46,538 nt of DNA. Origin: an uncultured Chthoniobacterales bacterium (GTDB lineage: Bacteria; Verrucomicrobiota; Verrucomicrobiia; Chthoniobacterales; UBA10450). Below are positions 1 to 7,652 of the stretch, piece by piece (the stretch's first letter is position 1; every line of letters starts with the position of its first letter). The notes under the pieces were generated by a model. It did not search any database and was not told the DNA's origin. It saw only the letters and a list, made by a program, of their open reading frames with translations. Position numbers and translations under genes: made by a program. Where the stretch lies: positions 1 to 46,538 of the forward strand of contig CADCTA010000053.1 in NCBI GenBank assembly GCA_902805675.1, written 5' to 3'.

Positions 1-1508
1 TAGACCGCGAGCGCGGCCATCAGCGCGAGATACTTTCGGTTCACGACCGACTGGACTGCCAAGGCCAGCACGGCGAAGAGCAGGTACTGCGGTAGCTGGA
101 GCCCCAGCAGGATCCGAAGGTACAAGTTGAGCTCGAACGCGCGGTAGCCGCGGATCGTCTGGGTCAGCATTGCAGCCGCCGTCAGGCTCGCCATGAGCGC
201 GGCAAGAACGATGGCGAGGCCGAGAAGTTTGCCGAGGAACAGAACCCATTCCGCCACCGGTGCTGCGTCAATGGTGTCGCTGAGCCGCGCGTCCCGTTCA
301 CGCCACACCAGCTCGGACGCGAAGTAGATGATGAGGAGCGGCACCATCACGCGGAAGTCGGCGAAGTGCGTCAGCGGCGCGGTGATGTGCTCCGCCAGCA
401 TGTACCCGGTGCGCGGGAGCAGCGGAATGCCCCAGTGCTCCGTTTCCACCAGCAGCACCAGGACGACGAACGCCGGATACGCGACGAGCAGGAAGAGCCC
501 GGCCGGGCTCCTTCCGATCATCCGGAACGATGACCAAGCGATCGAGAGCGTCTGCCGTACCTGCATTCCGAAGCCGAACGACTGCCGCACTCGCCCGACG
601 AAGGGCACCGTCGTACCGCTCTCCTGCCTCGCCGCTGTCCGCGAGGACCGGCGTGCCTTGAGCCTGCCGAGCGCTCGCGCCAACCAGCTCCACCAGTCCG
701 CAGCCGTGCGGTGCGCGAAGCGGAAGCGAAGGTAGACGAACGCTAGCGTCACGAGCGCTATGGCAAGCCACAGCAACCGATTCCAAAGCATCGGACCCTG
801 GAGCGTGAACATGCGCACGTTCTTCTCGATGATCGTCCACTTCGACATCATCTGGTTCATGATCGCCATGATGCCGATGGGATCCGCCATCAGCGCCCGC
901 TCGCCCAAGCCCGACAGGTAGAGCACGAACGTCACCGGATAGGTGAGGAAGAAGAGGATGAGGCTACCGAGGTAGCTGGCCATCGGGCGCCCGCTCAGCA
1001 GCGCCGCAGAAAACTGCATCGCGGTGGCGATGCAGATGTTTGGCAGTGCCAGCAATCCAAAGGCCGCGAGATATGCAGCCGGCCGGAATGGACCGATGAT
1101 GTCGGGATTCACCCCCGGCGCGTGTGCAGCGAGGAGGCTTCCCACCTGCACTCCGAAGAGGATCACGGCGTTGACGACGACAGCAGCGAGGAATCTGCCG
1201 CCGAGATATTCGGTGCGGCTGATCGGGGTGGCGTAGATCAGCGAGTGCATTCCCGTGTGCACGTCCCGCGCGGCGGCCTCACCAGCTATAGCGGGCGCCA
1301 TCAGCAGCCAGATCTGGCAACTGATCATCGTCACGACCGCGATGATGAACGGCGAGTTGAGAATGAAGTCCTGCGGAAGCGTCACGGGGACGACGGCGAC
1401 TCTCGTGTTTACGAACGCGAACACGACGAGGACCAGCAAGCAGAGCCACGGCCACGGCCGGCGCATCTGATAGGCGAGCTCGAAGCGGAGAATACCGAGC
1501 AGCTTCAT
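1..1508 (-). CDS. ABC-2 type permease, N-terminal part (runs off the window)
   Basis: This is the membrane permease that pairs with the ATPase encoded just upstream. Reading leftward from ATG at 1508, the frame stays open for about 502 codons to the window edge, so only the N-terminal part is present. It begins MKLLGILRFELAYQMRRPWP, followed by hydrophobic segments near residues 18-35 and 50-75 and several more after residue 100. A soluble stretch lies near 260-310, then a second hydrophobic block holds the motif WRERDARLSDTIDAAPV. That arrangement resembles large permeases which in other bacteria carry a C-terminal M1-type aminopeptidase domain. Whether this one does cannot be seen, because the C-terminus lies outside. 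The start overlaps the ATPase stop (ATGA), which implies translational coupling. The substrate is unknown. The ABC-2 class is fairly certain; the M1 fusion is inference. Confidence 0.8.
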   Translation of the reverse strand, partial: MKLLGILRFELAYQMRRPWPWLCLLVLVVFAFVNTRVAVVPVTLPQDFILNSPFIIAVVTMISCQIWLLMAPAIAGEAAARDVHTGMHSLIYATPISRTEYLGGRFLAAVVVNAVILFGVQVGSLLAAHAPGVNPDIIGPFRPAAYLAAFGLLALPNICIATAMQFSAALLSGRPMASYLGSLILFFLTYPVTFVLYLSGLGERALMADPIGIMAIMNQMMSKWTIIEKNVRMFTLQGPMLWNRLLWLAIALVTLAFVYLRFRFAHRTAADWWSWLARALGRLKARRSSRTAARQESGTTVPFVGRVRQSFGFGMQVRQTLSIAWSSFRMIGRSPAGLFLLVAYPAFVVLVLLVETEHWGIPLLPRTGYMLAEHITAPLTHFADFRVMVPLLIIYFASELVWRERDARLSDTIDAAPVAEWVLFLGKLLGLAIVLAALMASLTAAAMLTQTIRGYRAFELNLYLRILLGLQLPQYLLFAVLALAVQSVVNRKYLALMAALAV

Positions 1509-2416
1509 GCCGCTGCCTCAGAATGCGGCTCGCTGCGGCTCCGCCCGATGTTTCCCGTCTTTGCGCTGAAGTAGACGTCCTCGAGGTCCGGCTCGGCGCA
1601 CTCGAAGCCAGCGCCGGGCGCGGCTTCGCTGTAGACGCGCACGACGGTACGGCCGGCAAGAAGCTTCGTAGAAATCACCCGGTGCTCTTCTGCGAGGGCA
1701 GGTAGCTCCGCTCTCGAGATCACGCGGCGCCAGATCCGGCCACTGAGGTCATCGATCGCCCGCAGCGGCTCCGCTTCGAGCAGGATCCGTCCCTGATCGA
1801 TGATCGCCATTCGCGTGCATAGCTCGCTCACGTCCTCGATGATGTGCGTCGAGAGGAGCACCACGCTGCTCTCGCCAAGCTCGGCGAGCAGGTTGAGGAA
1901 GCGCACACGCTCCTCCGGATCCAGTCCGGCTGTCGGCTCATCGACGATCATCAGCTTCGGATTGCCGAGCAGCGCCACGGCGACGCCAAAACGTTGCTTC
2001 ATCCCGCCCGAGTAGCCGCCCAGCTTCTGCCTGCGCACCTCCCACAGGTTTACCTGCCGCAGCAGCGCCTCGACGACTTGCCGGCGCGCCCGCCGCCCGG
2101 CGATGCCCTTGAGCAGCGCGAAGTGCTCGAGCAGGTCTTCTGCGCTCACCTTCGGGTAGACGCCGAACTCCTGCGGCAAGTAGCCGAGCGTCTGTCGCAC
2201 TTGGTCCTTCTGCTTGACGATGTCGATATCGCCGAGACGCATGCTGCCTTCGTCCGGCTCCTGCAGCGTTGCGAGCATGCGCATCAGCGTCGACTTCCCG
2301 GCGCCATTCGGGCCCAGCAACCCGTACATTCCCGCAGGGATGGTGAGCGATACCGCGTCGAGGGCACGAACGCCGTTTGGATACGTCTTGGATACGTCGC
2401 GAATTTGAAGTTCCAT
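1505..2416 (-). CDS. ABC transporter ATP-binding protein
   Basis: This cytoplasmic ATPase would power the permease encoded next. Of 303 residues, the first 215 or so form the nucleotide-binding domain: Walker A GPNGAGKST near residue 38, Q-loop YLPQEFG near 85, signature YSGGMKQR near 140, Walker B LMIVDEPTAGLD near 160, and switch histidine in LLSTHII. The C-terminal extension of about 80 residues is typical of drug, bacitracin or Nat-type exporters. An upstream in-frame start would add 27 residues, but they would lie inside the preceding gene and do not look like the family, so MELQIRDVSK at 2416 is chosen. The ATG shares one base with the stop of the DUF4173 gene and the stop overlaps the permease start, so the three genes look like one operon. 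The cargo cannot be told. Confidence 0.93.
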   Translation of the reverse strand: MELQIRDVSKTYPNGVRALDAVSLTIPAGMYGLLGPNGAGKSTLMRMLATLQEPDEGSMRLGDIDIVKQKDQVRQTLGYLPQEFGVYPKVSAEDLLEHFALLKGIAGRRARRQVVEALLRQVNLWEVRRQKLGGYSGGMKQRFGVAVALLGNPKLMIVDEPTAGLDPEERVRFLNLLAELGESSVVLLSTHIIEDVSELCTRMAIIDQGRILLEAEPLRAIDDLSGRIWRRVISRAELPALAEEHRVISTKLLAGRTVVRVYSEAAPGAGFECAEPDLEDVYFSAKTGNIGRSRSEPHSEAAA

Positions 2417-3933
2417 TATCGCGTCTCGGTTGAGTGCTGTGTCCGCACTTCGTGGGTCGCGAGGAGGCGCAGGTTGCGCACGTCGCGCTGCTGCCATGAA
2501 CGCCAGTTGAGGTCGGCAAGGTACGCCTGCGCCCGTGGCTTCTTTTTTTGGATGAGCACGAACGCCTGGTGCGCTTCCGCGCGATCCGGCATCTCGGCCA
2601 CTCGGATCAATGAAGGAATCGCCGACGCGCCTAACGAGCCAAGGTGGTCGAGATCAAGGATGCGACTCCGATCGGCCTCCCAGCGGGCGACGTTTGCCTC
2701 GGCCACCCATTTGGCCACATCGAGGAACTGCAGCACGTAGAAGAGCGCGAACGTAGCGATCAGGTTTGTGAGCAGCAGCCAGCCGAGGCCTTTGTGCCTC
2801 GCGACATGCAGCGCGAGCAGGCAGAAGCCGGTCGTGACGAGCAGCAGAAAACAGCCGACGTAGACGCGCAGCTCCGAGAGATCGTAGACATCGATATAGC
2901 GTTGCAAGCGCAGCAGCACGCCGGTGATGAGGACAACGTTCTGTGCGATCCAGAACAGGCTGAGCGCTTTCACTGCGGGGGCGGCGCGGATCGCCGGGAC
3001 CTGCTGGAAAATCACGACGATGAGGACGGCGGAGAGCACGACGGCGGCGACGAGATTGTGGACGCCGCGGTGCACGAACTGGCTGTAAGTCACACCTTCC
3101 GGCAGCGTGCCGCCGGTCCAGAGATAGAGCGCGTCGGCGGTATTCGCGGCGAAGAAGAGCGCGTTCAGCACGGCCAGGACGGTGATCGATCGCCAGAGGG
3201 CCAGCGCAGGGTTCTTCGGTTGCGGAAGATCAGGCACGGCGCGGTGCCAGATGCGTTGCCCGCCTGGTGTCTCGCGCGGGCGCACGATCGTGAGTGCGAA
3301 GGTCGCGAGCGCCACCCACAGAAATGTCCTCGCGAAGATCACCTCGGGCTCGGCGAACCAGCCGACGACCGAGTTCATTGCCGTGATGATCCAGCGGCCG
3401 AGCACTGCATTGCCCGCCCCGAGCAGCAGCGTAAACACGAGCGTCACCGCCGCCGTCGGCAGGATCACGCGAGCGATGGTATCGCCTGCGCGACCAAGCT
3501 GCGCGCCGCCGAACGGCGACCGCCTTAGGATCGACGGCATCCACTTCCAGCCCGCGATCGGCCGCGCCAACGCCCAGGCTGATTCAGCCCAGCGCAGCCA
3601 TGCAGCGTGCAAGCTGGCGAACGCCGTCTCTCCGAAAGCAATGGCACCAAGCGCGCCGAGCACGAGCACATTGCTCAGCGACAGCTGGATGCCGGTCTGG
3701 ATCGCAGAAGGGACGAGCAGGCCGACGATGATCAGTATGCGCGGATTTGTTCCCGTGCCGTGTGCGACGACGAGCGCTGCAACCGCCAGCGCGCCGAAGA
3801 TGCCGAGCGACACCCCGGGATCGTGCGACCAGAACAAGAAGTCGCCGCTGATGACGAGGAGCGCGGCTGCGGCCGCAGCGATGTTTTCGCGTGGACTGCG
3901 CGTCTCTGGCAGCGGAGGTGGTGCTGTTGTCAT
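2416..3933 (-). CDS. DUF4173/DUF4153-like multi-pass membrane protein
   Basis: A 505-residue integral membrane protein of unknown function. After a proline-rich cytoplasmic N-terminus (MTTAPPPLPETRSPREN) it has about ten hydrophobic segments between residues 20 and 400. It carries a stretch like the DUF4173 core (LPEGVTYSQFVHRGVHNL, near 275), followed by more helices. The soluble tail of about 90 residues (from WVAEANVARWEADRSRILDL) is rich in charged residues. It heads an operon with the ABC ATPase and permease and lies directly downstream of a CreBC-like two-component system, separated by 472 bases of repeats. In family knowledge, such proteins often sit next to CreC-type kinases, so a regulatory or envelope-stress link is plausible but inferred. 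A perfect hairpin abuts the start codon. The DUF assignment is from remembered motifs only. Confidence 0.75.
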   Translation of the reverse strand: MTTAPPPLPETRSPRENIAAAAAALLVISGDFLFWSHDPGVSLGIFGALAVAALVVAHGTGTNPRILIIVGLLVPSAIQTGIQLSLSNVLVLGALGAIAFGETAFASLHAAWLRWAESAWALARPIAGWKWMPSILRRSPFGGAQLGRAGDTIARVILPTAAVTLVFTLLLGAGNAVLGRWIITAMNSVVGWFAEPEVIFARTFLWVALATFALTIVRPRETPGGQRIWHRAVPDLPQPKNPALALWRSITVLAVLNALFFAANTADALYLWTGGTLPEGVTYSQFVHRGVHNLVAAVVLSAVLIVVIFQQVPAIRAAPAVKALSLFWIAQNVVLITGVLLRLQRYIDVYDLSELRVYVGCFLLLVTTGFCLLALHVARHKGLGWLLLTNLIATFALFYVLQFLDVAKWVAEANVARWEADRSRILDLDHLGSLGASAIPSLIRVAEMPDRAEAHQAFVLIQKKKPRAQAYLADLNWRSWQQRDVRNLRLLATHEVRTQHSTETR

Positions 3934-3954
3934 TCCCGAAGCGTGGCTTCGGGA
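3934..3954 (-). promoter_or_regulatory. Hairpin directly abutting the start codon of the DUF4173 gene
   Basis: TCCCGAAGC, three bases, then GCTTCGGGA forms a perfect 9-bp stem whose last base touches the ATG at 3933 of the minus-strand gene. In mRNA this would occupy the usual ribosome-binding position, and no Shine-Dalgarno sequence is visible there. It may throttle translation, or it may be a small palindromic repeat, since it also resembles the GTCATTCCCGA type of dispersed repeat. Confidence 0.4.
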
Positions 3955-4105
3955 TGTGAAGAGACTTTGAAGTCTGTGTGAAAACGCGGTGAAAAGGTAG
4001 GGACGGCGCGCGCAGCGGTCGCCTGCAGTCCCGAGAGCGAATGGCGCCGACGATCAACTACGAGGAAGCGTTGCGTAGCCGCAGCAAATGCGCATGCCCG
4101 AACGC

Positions 4106-4280
4106 GCGGTCATCCTGAGCCGGCGCAGCACGGCGAAGGACCTCACGCAGGCCCGCGTTCGGGTGGCGTGCCGCAGACAACACCAAGCACCCAGGGTTCA
4201 GGTGACCCGCACCGTGGTGCACGGCGCTGTGTGTTAGCGCGAGGTCCTTCGCCGCGCTCCGCCGGCTCAGGATGACACGC
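4106..4280. repeat. Inverted pair of GTCATCCTGAGC...GAAGGACCT repeats (copies A1/A2)
   Basis: Two half-elements face each other. The left one, 4106-4148, runs from GCGGTCATCCTGAGC to GCGAAGGACCTCACGC. The right one, 4237-4280, is its imperfect reverse complement. About 88 bases separate them. The same half-element recurs at 24582, 24723 and 46467. The pair fills part of the 472-base gap 3934-4405, in which I see no gene; the rest of that gap holds the hairpin at 3934 and the tandem repeat at 4281. The pair could fold into a long cruciform or RNA stem. Repeats with this core are, from general knowledge, dispersed in many soil bacteria, though I cannot check that here. Confidence 0.85.
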
Positions 4281-4384
4281 GTGGTGGAACGTGCGCTTTC
4301 TGCGCGGCGCGGCGCGGTGAGAACGTGCGCTTTCTGCGCGGCGCCGGCGTGGTGGAACGTGCTTTCGGCGCGGCGCCGGCGCGG
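4281..4384. repeat. Three tandem copies of a 34-bp unit
   Basis: The anchor GAACGTG occurs at 4287, 4321 and 4355, exactly 34 bases apart. Each is followed by a variant of GCTTTCTGCGCGGCGC, with the third copy slightly shortened inside the unit. The array lies just beyond the right half-element of the inverted pair and ends about 20 bases short of the kinase stop codon. No coding role is evident. Copy number is likely to vary between strains. Confidence 0.8.
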
Positions 4385-4405
4385 TCCTTGCCGCGCGAGC
4401 GTGCC

Positions 4406-5857
4406 TCAGGACTTCGCGGAGTGCCGCGGTAACTTCAGCTCGGCGACTGCGCCGCCGCCCGGCGCGTTGTTCAGCTCGACCGATCCGCGATGCAGGGTCG
4501 CGACTTCGCGAACGAAGGCGAGGCCGAGGCCGGAGCTTTTCTTGCCGGTGTCCGGGCGCGGCAGGGAGAAGAAGCGCTCGAAGACGCGCGGCTGCGCGTA
4601 GTCCGGGATACCCGGGCCGTTGTCTTCGACGCGCAACTCGCATGCGCCGTCCTGTTGCTGAAGAGTGGCGCGCACCTTCCCGCCGCGCGGGGCAAAGGCG
4701 ATCGCGTTCTGGAGCAAGTTGAGGATGGCCTTCTCGATCAGGAACTCGTCCGCGGAGACGATGCACGGCTCCGGCGGCAAGGTGCTCGTCATGTTGATTT
4801 CCTTTGCCGAAGCCTGTGCGCTGATGCTGGCGGCGGCGCGCTGCATCGGGTCGCGCAAATCGAGAGGCTTCTGATCATCGAGCGCGCGCTTCGCTTCCAC
4901 AGCAGAGAGCAGCAGCAAGCGATCGACGATTTCCTGAATGCGCGCGGTCTCCGATTCGATGTTGCCGAGAAATTTGTCTCGTTGCTCAGCCGGCATGTTC
5001 TCGCGCAGGAGCTCCGCCGCGCCGCGAATGGCAGCCACAGGGCTCTTGATTTCGTGCGTGAGCGTCTGGACGTAGTTCTCGATGTATTTGCGCCCGTCCA
5101 GCGCATCGCGCATCTCCTCGAAGGCGCTGCCTAACGAGCCAATCTCGGACGTGCCAAGCTTCGGGAGCGGGACGCGGCGGCCGTCGCGCACCGCTCGCGC
5201 ATAAGCGGTGAGTCGCTGGATCGGCCGAGTGATCCACATCGAGAGCACCGTGCCGACGAGCACAACCCCGGCCGCCGCGATCGCACCCATGATGAAGATG
5301 TTGCGCCGCGTCTCCTGCATGAACGCCGCCATGCTCTTCTGCGGCTTCGAGACGCTGACCACGCCTGCCATGCTGTCGCCGCTCATGATCGGAGCAGCGA
5401 CGAAGAGGACAGACGATGTCGGATCGTTTGGATCGCTCTTCGTAGAGCGCGCGCCGTATTTTCCCTGCAGGGTGAGGTAGACGTCGTTGCGGAGCGAGTA
5501 ATCCTGCCCCTCGGTGCGGCCCTGATCGGAGTCGAAGACGACGATGCCGTTGGCATCCGTGACGTAGACATTCACGTCCACGGTCGTCTTCTCCCGGCTA
5601 TAGATGCGGGCCGTGAAAGGACGTGACCGCAGCTTGTCGAACGCCTCGCGAAAGCCTGAGAGATCGATTCGACCATCAACGAGGTTGCGCTCGAGCAACG
5701 CCGCAAGCAGCCGCGCCGTATCGACCATCGGCTCTTCGACCGACTGCATGTAGCGCGGTTTAATTTCCTTCGCGTCGGTGATCTTGTTGACGAGATAGAA
5801 GAAGCCAATCCCGACGATGAGCAGGTGCGTGAGGATGATGCGCGCGCGGATGCTCAT
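4406..5857 (-). CDS. creC: CreC-like membrane sensor histidine kinase
   Basis: A 483-residue inner-membrane sensor kinase that would phosphorylate the regulator encoded upstream. Transmembrane helix 1 spans about residues 7-24 and is followed by a CreC-like sensory region (EIKPRYMQSVEEPMVDTARL). Helix 2 is at about 187-207, then a HAMP linker to about 260. The phospho-acceptor is His268 in TLTHEIKSP. The ATPase domain carries an N-box (LLQNAIAFAP), a G1 box (DNGPGIPD) and a G2 box (SSGLGLAFV). ATG at 5857 is 3 bases after the regulator's stop and is preceded by GAAGGA at a good distance, so the pair is co-transcribed. In Enterobacteria, CreBC responds to fermentation and growth conditions and to beta-lactam stress; the signal here is unknown. 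No creD is visible in the window. Confidence 0.88.
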   Translation of the reverse strand: MSIRARIILTHLLIVGIGFFYLVNKITDAKEIKPRYMQSVEEPMVDTARLLAALLERNLVDGRIDLSGFREAFDKLRSRPFTARIYSREKTTVDVNVYVTDANGIVVFDSDQGRTEGQDYSLRNDVYLTLQGKYGARSTKSDPNDPTSSVLFVAAPIMSGDSMAGVVSVSKPQKSMAAFMQETRRNIFIMGAIAAAGVVLVGTVLSMWITRPIQRLTAYARAVRDGRRVPLPKLGTSEIGSLGSAFEEMRDALDGRKYIENYVQTLTHEIKSPVAAIRGAAELLRENMPAEQRDKFLGNIESETARIQEIVDRLLLLSAVEAKRALDDQKPLDLRDPMQRAAASISAQASAKEINMTSTLPPEPCIVSADEFLIEKAILNLLQNAIAFAPRGGKVRATLQQQDGACELRVEDNGPGIPDYAQPRVFERFFSLPRPDTGKKSSGLGLAFVREVATLHRGSVELNNAPGGGAVAELKLPRHSAKS

Positions 5858-5860
5858 CGT

Positions 5861-6538
5861 TTATTCCTTCAGTGAATAGCCGAGCCCGCGATGCGTGCGG
5901 ATCGGGTCCTCGTCGTCGCGCACGGCGCGGAGCTTGGCGCGGAGAGTTTTGATGTGCGCGTCGACGGTGCGATCGAGCGCGGTGTCCGGCTCCTCCCACG
6001 CGAGTTCCATTAATCGTTCGCGCGAGTAAACCCGGCCGGGTTTTTGGATCAGCACCTTCAGCAAACGGAACTCGTAACGCGAGAGTTGAAGGGGTGTGCC
6101 GTGATAGCGGATCTCGCAGCGCTCCTCGTCGACGGCGAAGACCGCTGCGGCAATTGGCTGCGCAGTAGGTGAGCTGCCTTCGCTACGCCGCAGAATCGCG
6201 CGGATCCGCGCGGTCAGTTCGCGCGGCGTGAACGGTTTCACAACGTAATCGTCCGCGCCGATCTCGAGGCCGACGACGCGGTCGATCTCGTCTTTGCGCG
6301 CGGTGACGAAAACGACGGGCACGTTCGAAATCGTGCGGATTTTCCGGCAGACATCGAAGCCGTTCATATCCGGCAAGCCGACATCGAGGATGACGAGCGC
6401 GAACGTTTCACCTGCGAGCCGCTCCAGCGCGTCGCGGCCGGTCTGGCACCAGGTCGGCGTGAAGCCCTCGGTCTTCAGCGCGTAGACGATGTTGTCCGCG
6501 ATCGACGGTTCGTCTTCGACGAGGAGGATGTTGCGCAT
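5861..6538 (-). CDS. creB: CreB-like response regulator (REC plus winged helix)
   Basis: A 225-residue OmpR/PhoB-class transcription factor. The receiver domain (1-115) has the acidic pair in LLVEDE, phospho-acceptor Asp52 in LDVGLPDMNG, Thr79 and Lys101 in VVKPF. The C-terminal winged-helix domain (about 130-225) includes LSRYEFRLLKVLIQKPG and the recognition-helix stretch TVDAHIKTLRAKLR. ILDVGLPD and GLEIGADDYV are close to the E. coli CreB sequence as I remember it. It lies between the CPBP protease gene (3-base gap upstream) and the CreC-like kinase (3-base gap downstream), so all three are probably one transcript. The DNA target is unknown; no CreB-type tandem TTCAC box is obvious near this operon. 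Confidence 0.9.
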   Translation of the reverse strand: MRNILLVEDEPSIADNIVYALKTEGFTPTWCQTGRDALERLAGETFALVILDVGLPDMNGFDVCRKIRTISNVPVVFVTARKDEIDRVVGLEIGADDYVVKPFTPRELTARIRAILRRSEGSSPTAQPIAAAVFAVDEERCEIRYHGTPLQLSRYEFRLLKVLIQKPGRVYSRERLMELAWEEPDTALDRTVDAHIKTLRAKLRAVRDDEDPIRTHRGLGYSLKE

Positions 6539-6541
6539 GTG

Positions 6542-7423
6542 TTACGAACGCGAGGCGTCGAGCGGCAGCGTCAGTTCGCCGCGCTTGCGCCAGCAGATGA
6601 ATGCCGCAACCACGGTCGTCATCACAAGCCCGATGCCGAACTCGTCGATGATGTATTCGGTTGGGCCGGTGTCGCGGGTGAGCGGCGTGAGGATCGATTG
6701 CACCCAGAGATTGTGGCTGCCGTGCAAGAGCGCTGCCGGCCAGAGGCTGCCGGAGCGAAGCGTCAGCCAAGCGTAGATGAAGCTTTCCGCGATGACTCCC
6801 AGCGTGAAGCAGCCCAGCCCGAACCAGACCGGTGTCCCCGCGTTGTAGTCGGCGAAGATGAGTACCGGGAAGTGGTAGACGGCCCACATCACGCCGCTGA
6901 TCACGCTAACGCCGGTGAAGCCGACTACCTTTGATAACTCTGGAACGAGGAATCCGCGCCAGCCGATCTCCTCCCCGACTGCACGGGATGTTTTGCCGAC
7001 CAGCCCGAGTGTTGCCGTGATGACGACGAACAACGCGAGCGTCAGCGCGGTGGGGAAGTTGGAGAACGCGAAGGTCTCCGCGGTTTTCCGGATGAACTCC
7101 GCATCCGCGAACCCGCCGACCCCGGTGAGCCAAACCGCAGCGTAAACCGGCAAGGCGTAGCCGATCGGAATCAGATAGCCGAGCCACACGTACTTCGAAG
7201 GCCCGAGCGCCCACGGCATGTCGCGGATGCTTTCGCGGAAGAGCTTCTTCGTCGCGAAGGCCGCGAGCGCCGGGCTCCACATCGCCCCGGTGACGTAGAG
7301 CAGGTTGCCCGCGTCCATTCTGCCGGCGTGCAGGACGAAAGCGTTGCAGACGCCGCTGAAGAGCATCGTGAGCGCGTAGAAGCAGCCGACCTTTTTCCAG
7401 ACGCGAGCGCTCGGTTCCTCCAC
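6542..7423 (-). CDS. CPBP-family intramembrane metalloprotease
   Basis: A 293-residue multi-pass membrane protein of the CPBP (CAAX protease and bacteriocin-processing, Abi/RCE1-like) family. The catalytic motifs are present: EExxxR as Glu151, Glu152 and Arg156 in GEEIGWRGFLV; the second metal ligand His184 in MWAVYHFPV; and a third motif HGSHN near 234-238. About eight hydrophobic segments surround them. It is the first gene of the operon with the CreB/CreC-like pair, which suggests that cleavage of a membrane substrate may be tied to the signalling pathway; that link is inference. Known members process prenylated proteins or peptide pheromones or give bacteriocin immunity; this substrate is unknown. 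The active site looks complete. Confidence 0.88.
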   Translation of the reverse strand: MEEPSARVWKKVGCFYALTMLFSGVCNAFVLHAGRMDAGNLLYVTGAMWSPALAAFATKKLFRESIRDMPWALGPSKYVWLGYLIPIGYALPVYAAVWLTGVGGFADAEFIRKTAETFAFSNFPTALTLALFVVITATLGLVGKTSRAVGEEIGWRGFLVPELSKVVGFTGVSVISGVMWAVYHFPVLIFADYNAGTPVWFGLGCFTLGVIAESFIYAWLTLRSGSLWPAALLHGSHNLWVQSILTPLTRDTGPTEYIIDEFGIGLVMTTVVAAFICWRKRGELTLPLDASRS

Positions 7424-7482
7424 GATGACGGAGCCTAGCGACTGTGCCCTCGGTGGTCACGGCTAACCGCTGGCGCCCGGCA

Positions 7483-7581
7483 AAAGCGGCGGAAGACCGC
7501 CGCACTCCACGAGGCTGCCGCGACCGCCCTGCACGGTTGCGATCGCTTGCGTTGTGGAGTGCGGCGGTCTTCCGCCGCTTT
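7483..7581. repeat. REPIN-like inverted doublet of a REP-type palindrome
   Basis: Two exact 28-bp arms, 7483-7510 and 7554-7581, are perfect reverse complements with a 43-base loop between them. Each arm is itself a palindrome, GCGGCGGTCTTCCGCCGC, with a 7-bp stem and TCTT loop. This nested design, two REP hairpins in inverted orientation, is the hallmark of REPINs, which in other bacteria are mobilised by RAYT transposases. No RAYT gene is in the window. It sits in the 229-base gap between the oxidase stop and the CPBP start, where I see no gene. Confidence 0.85.
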
Positions 7582-7652
7582 CGCACTGTGCGCGGCTGCG
7601 CTGGATCGTACGCTCCGGCTCCGTCGAGGCAGACGATCGCCGGCCAGTTCGC

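Noticed and set aside
4143-4766. 207-codon minus-strand frame across the repeat cluster
   Set aside because: It is Arg/Pro/Ala-rich, overlaps the end of the CreC-like kinase in another frame and runs through the repeats.
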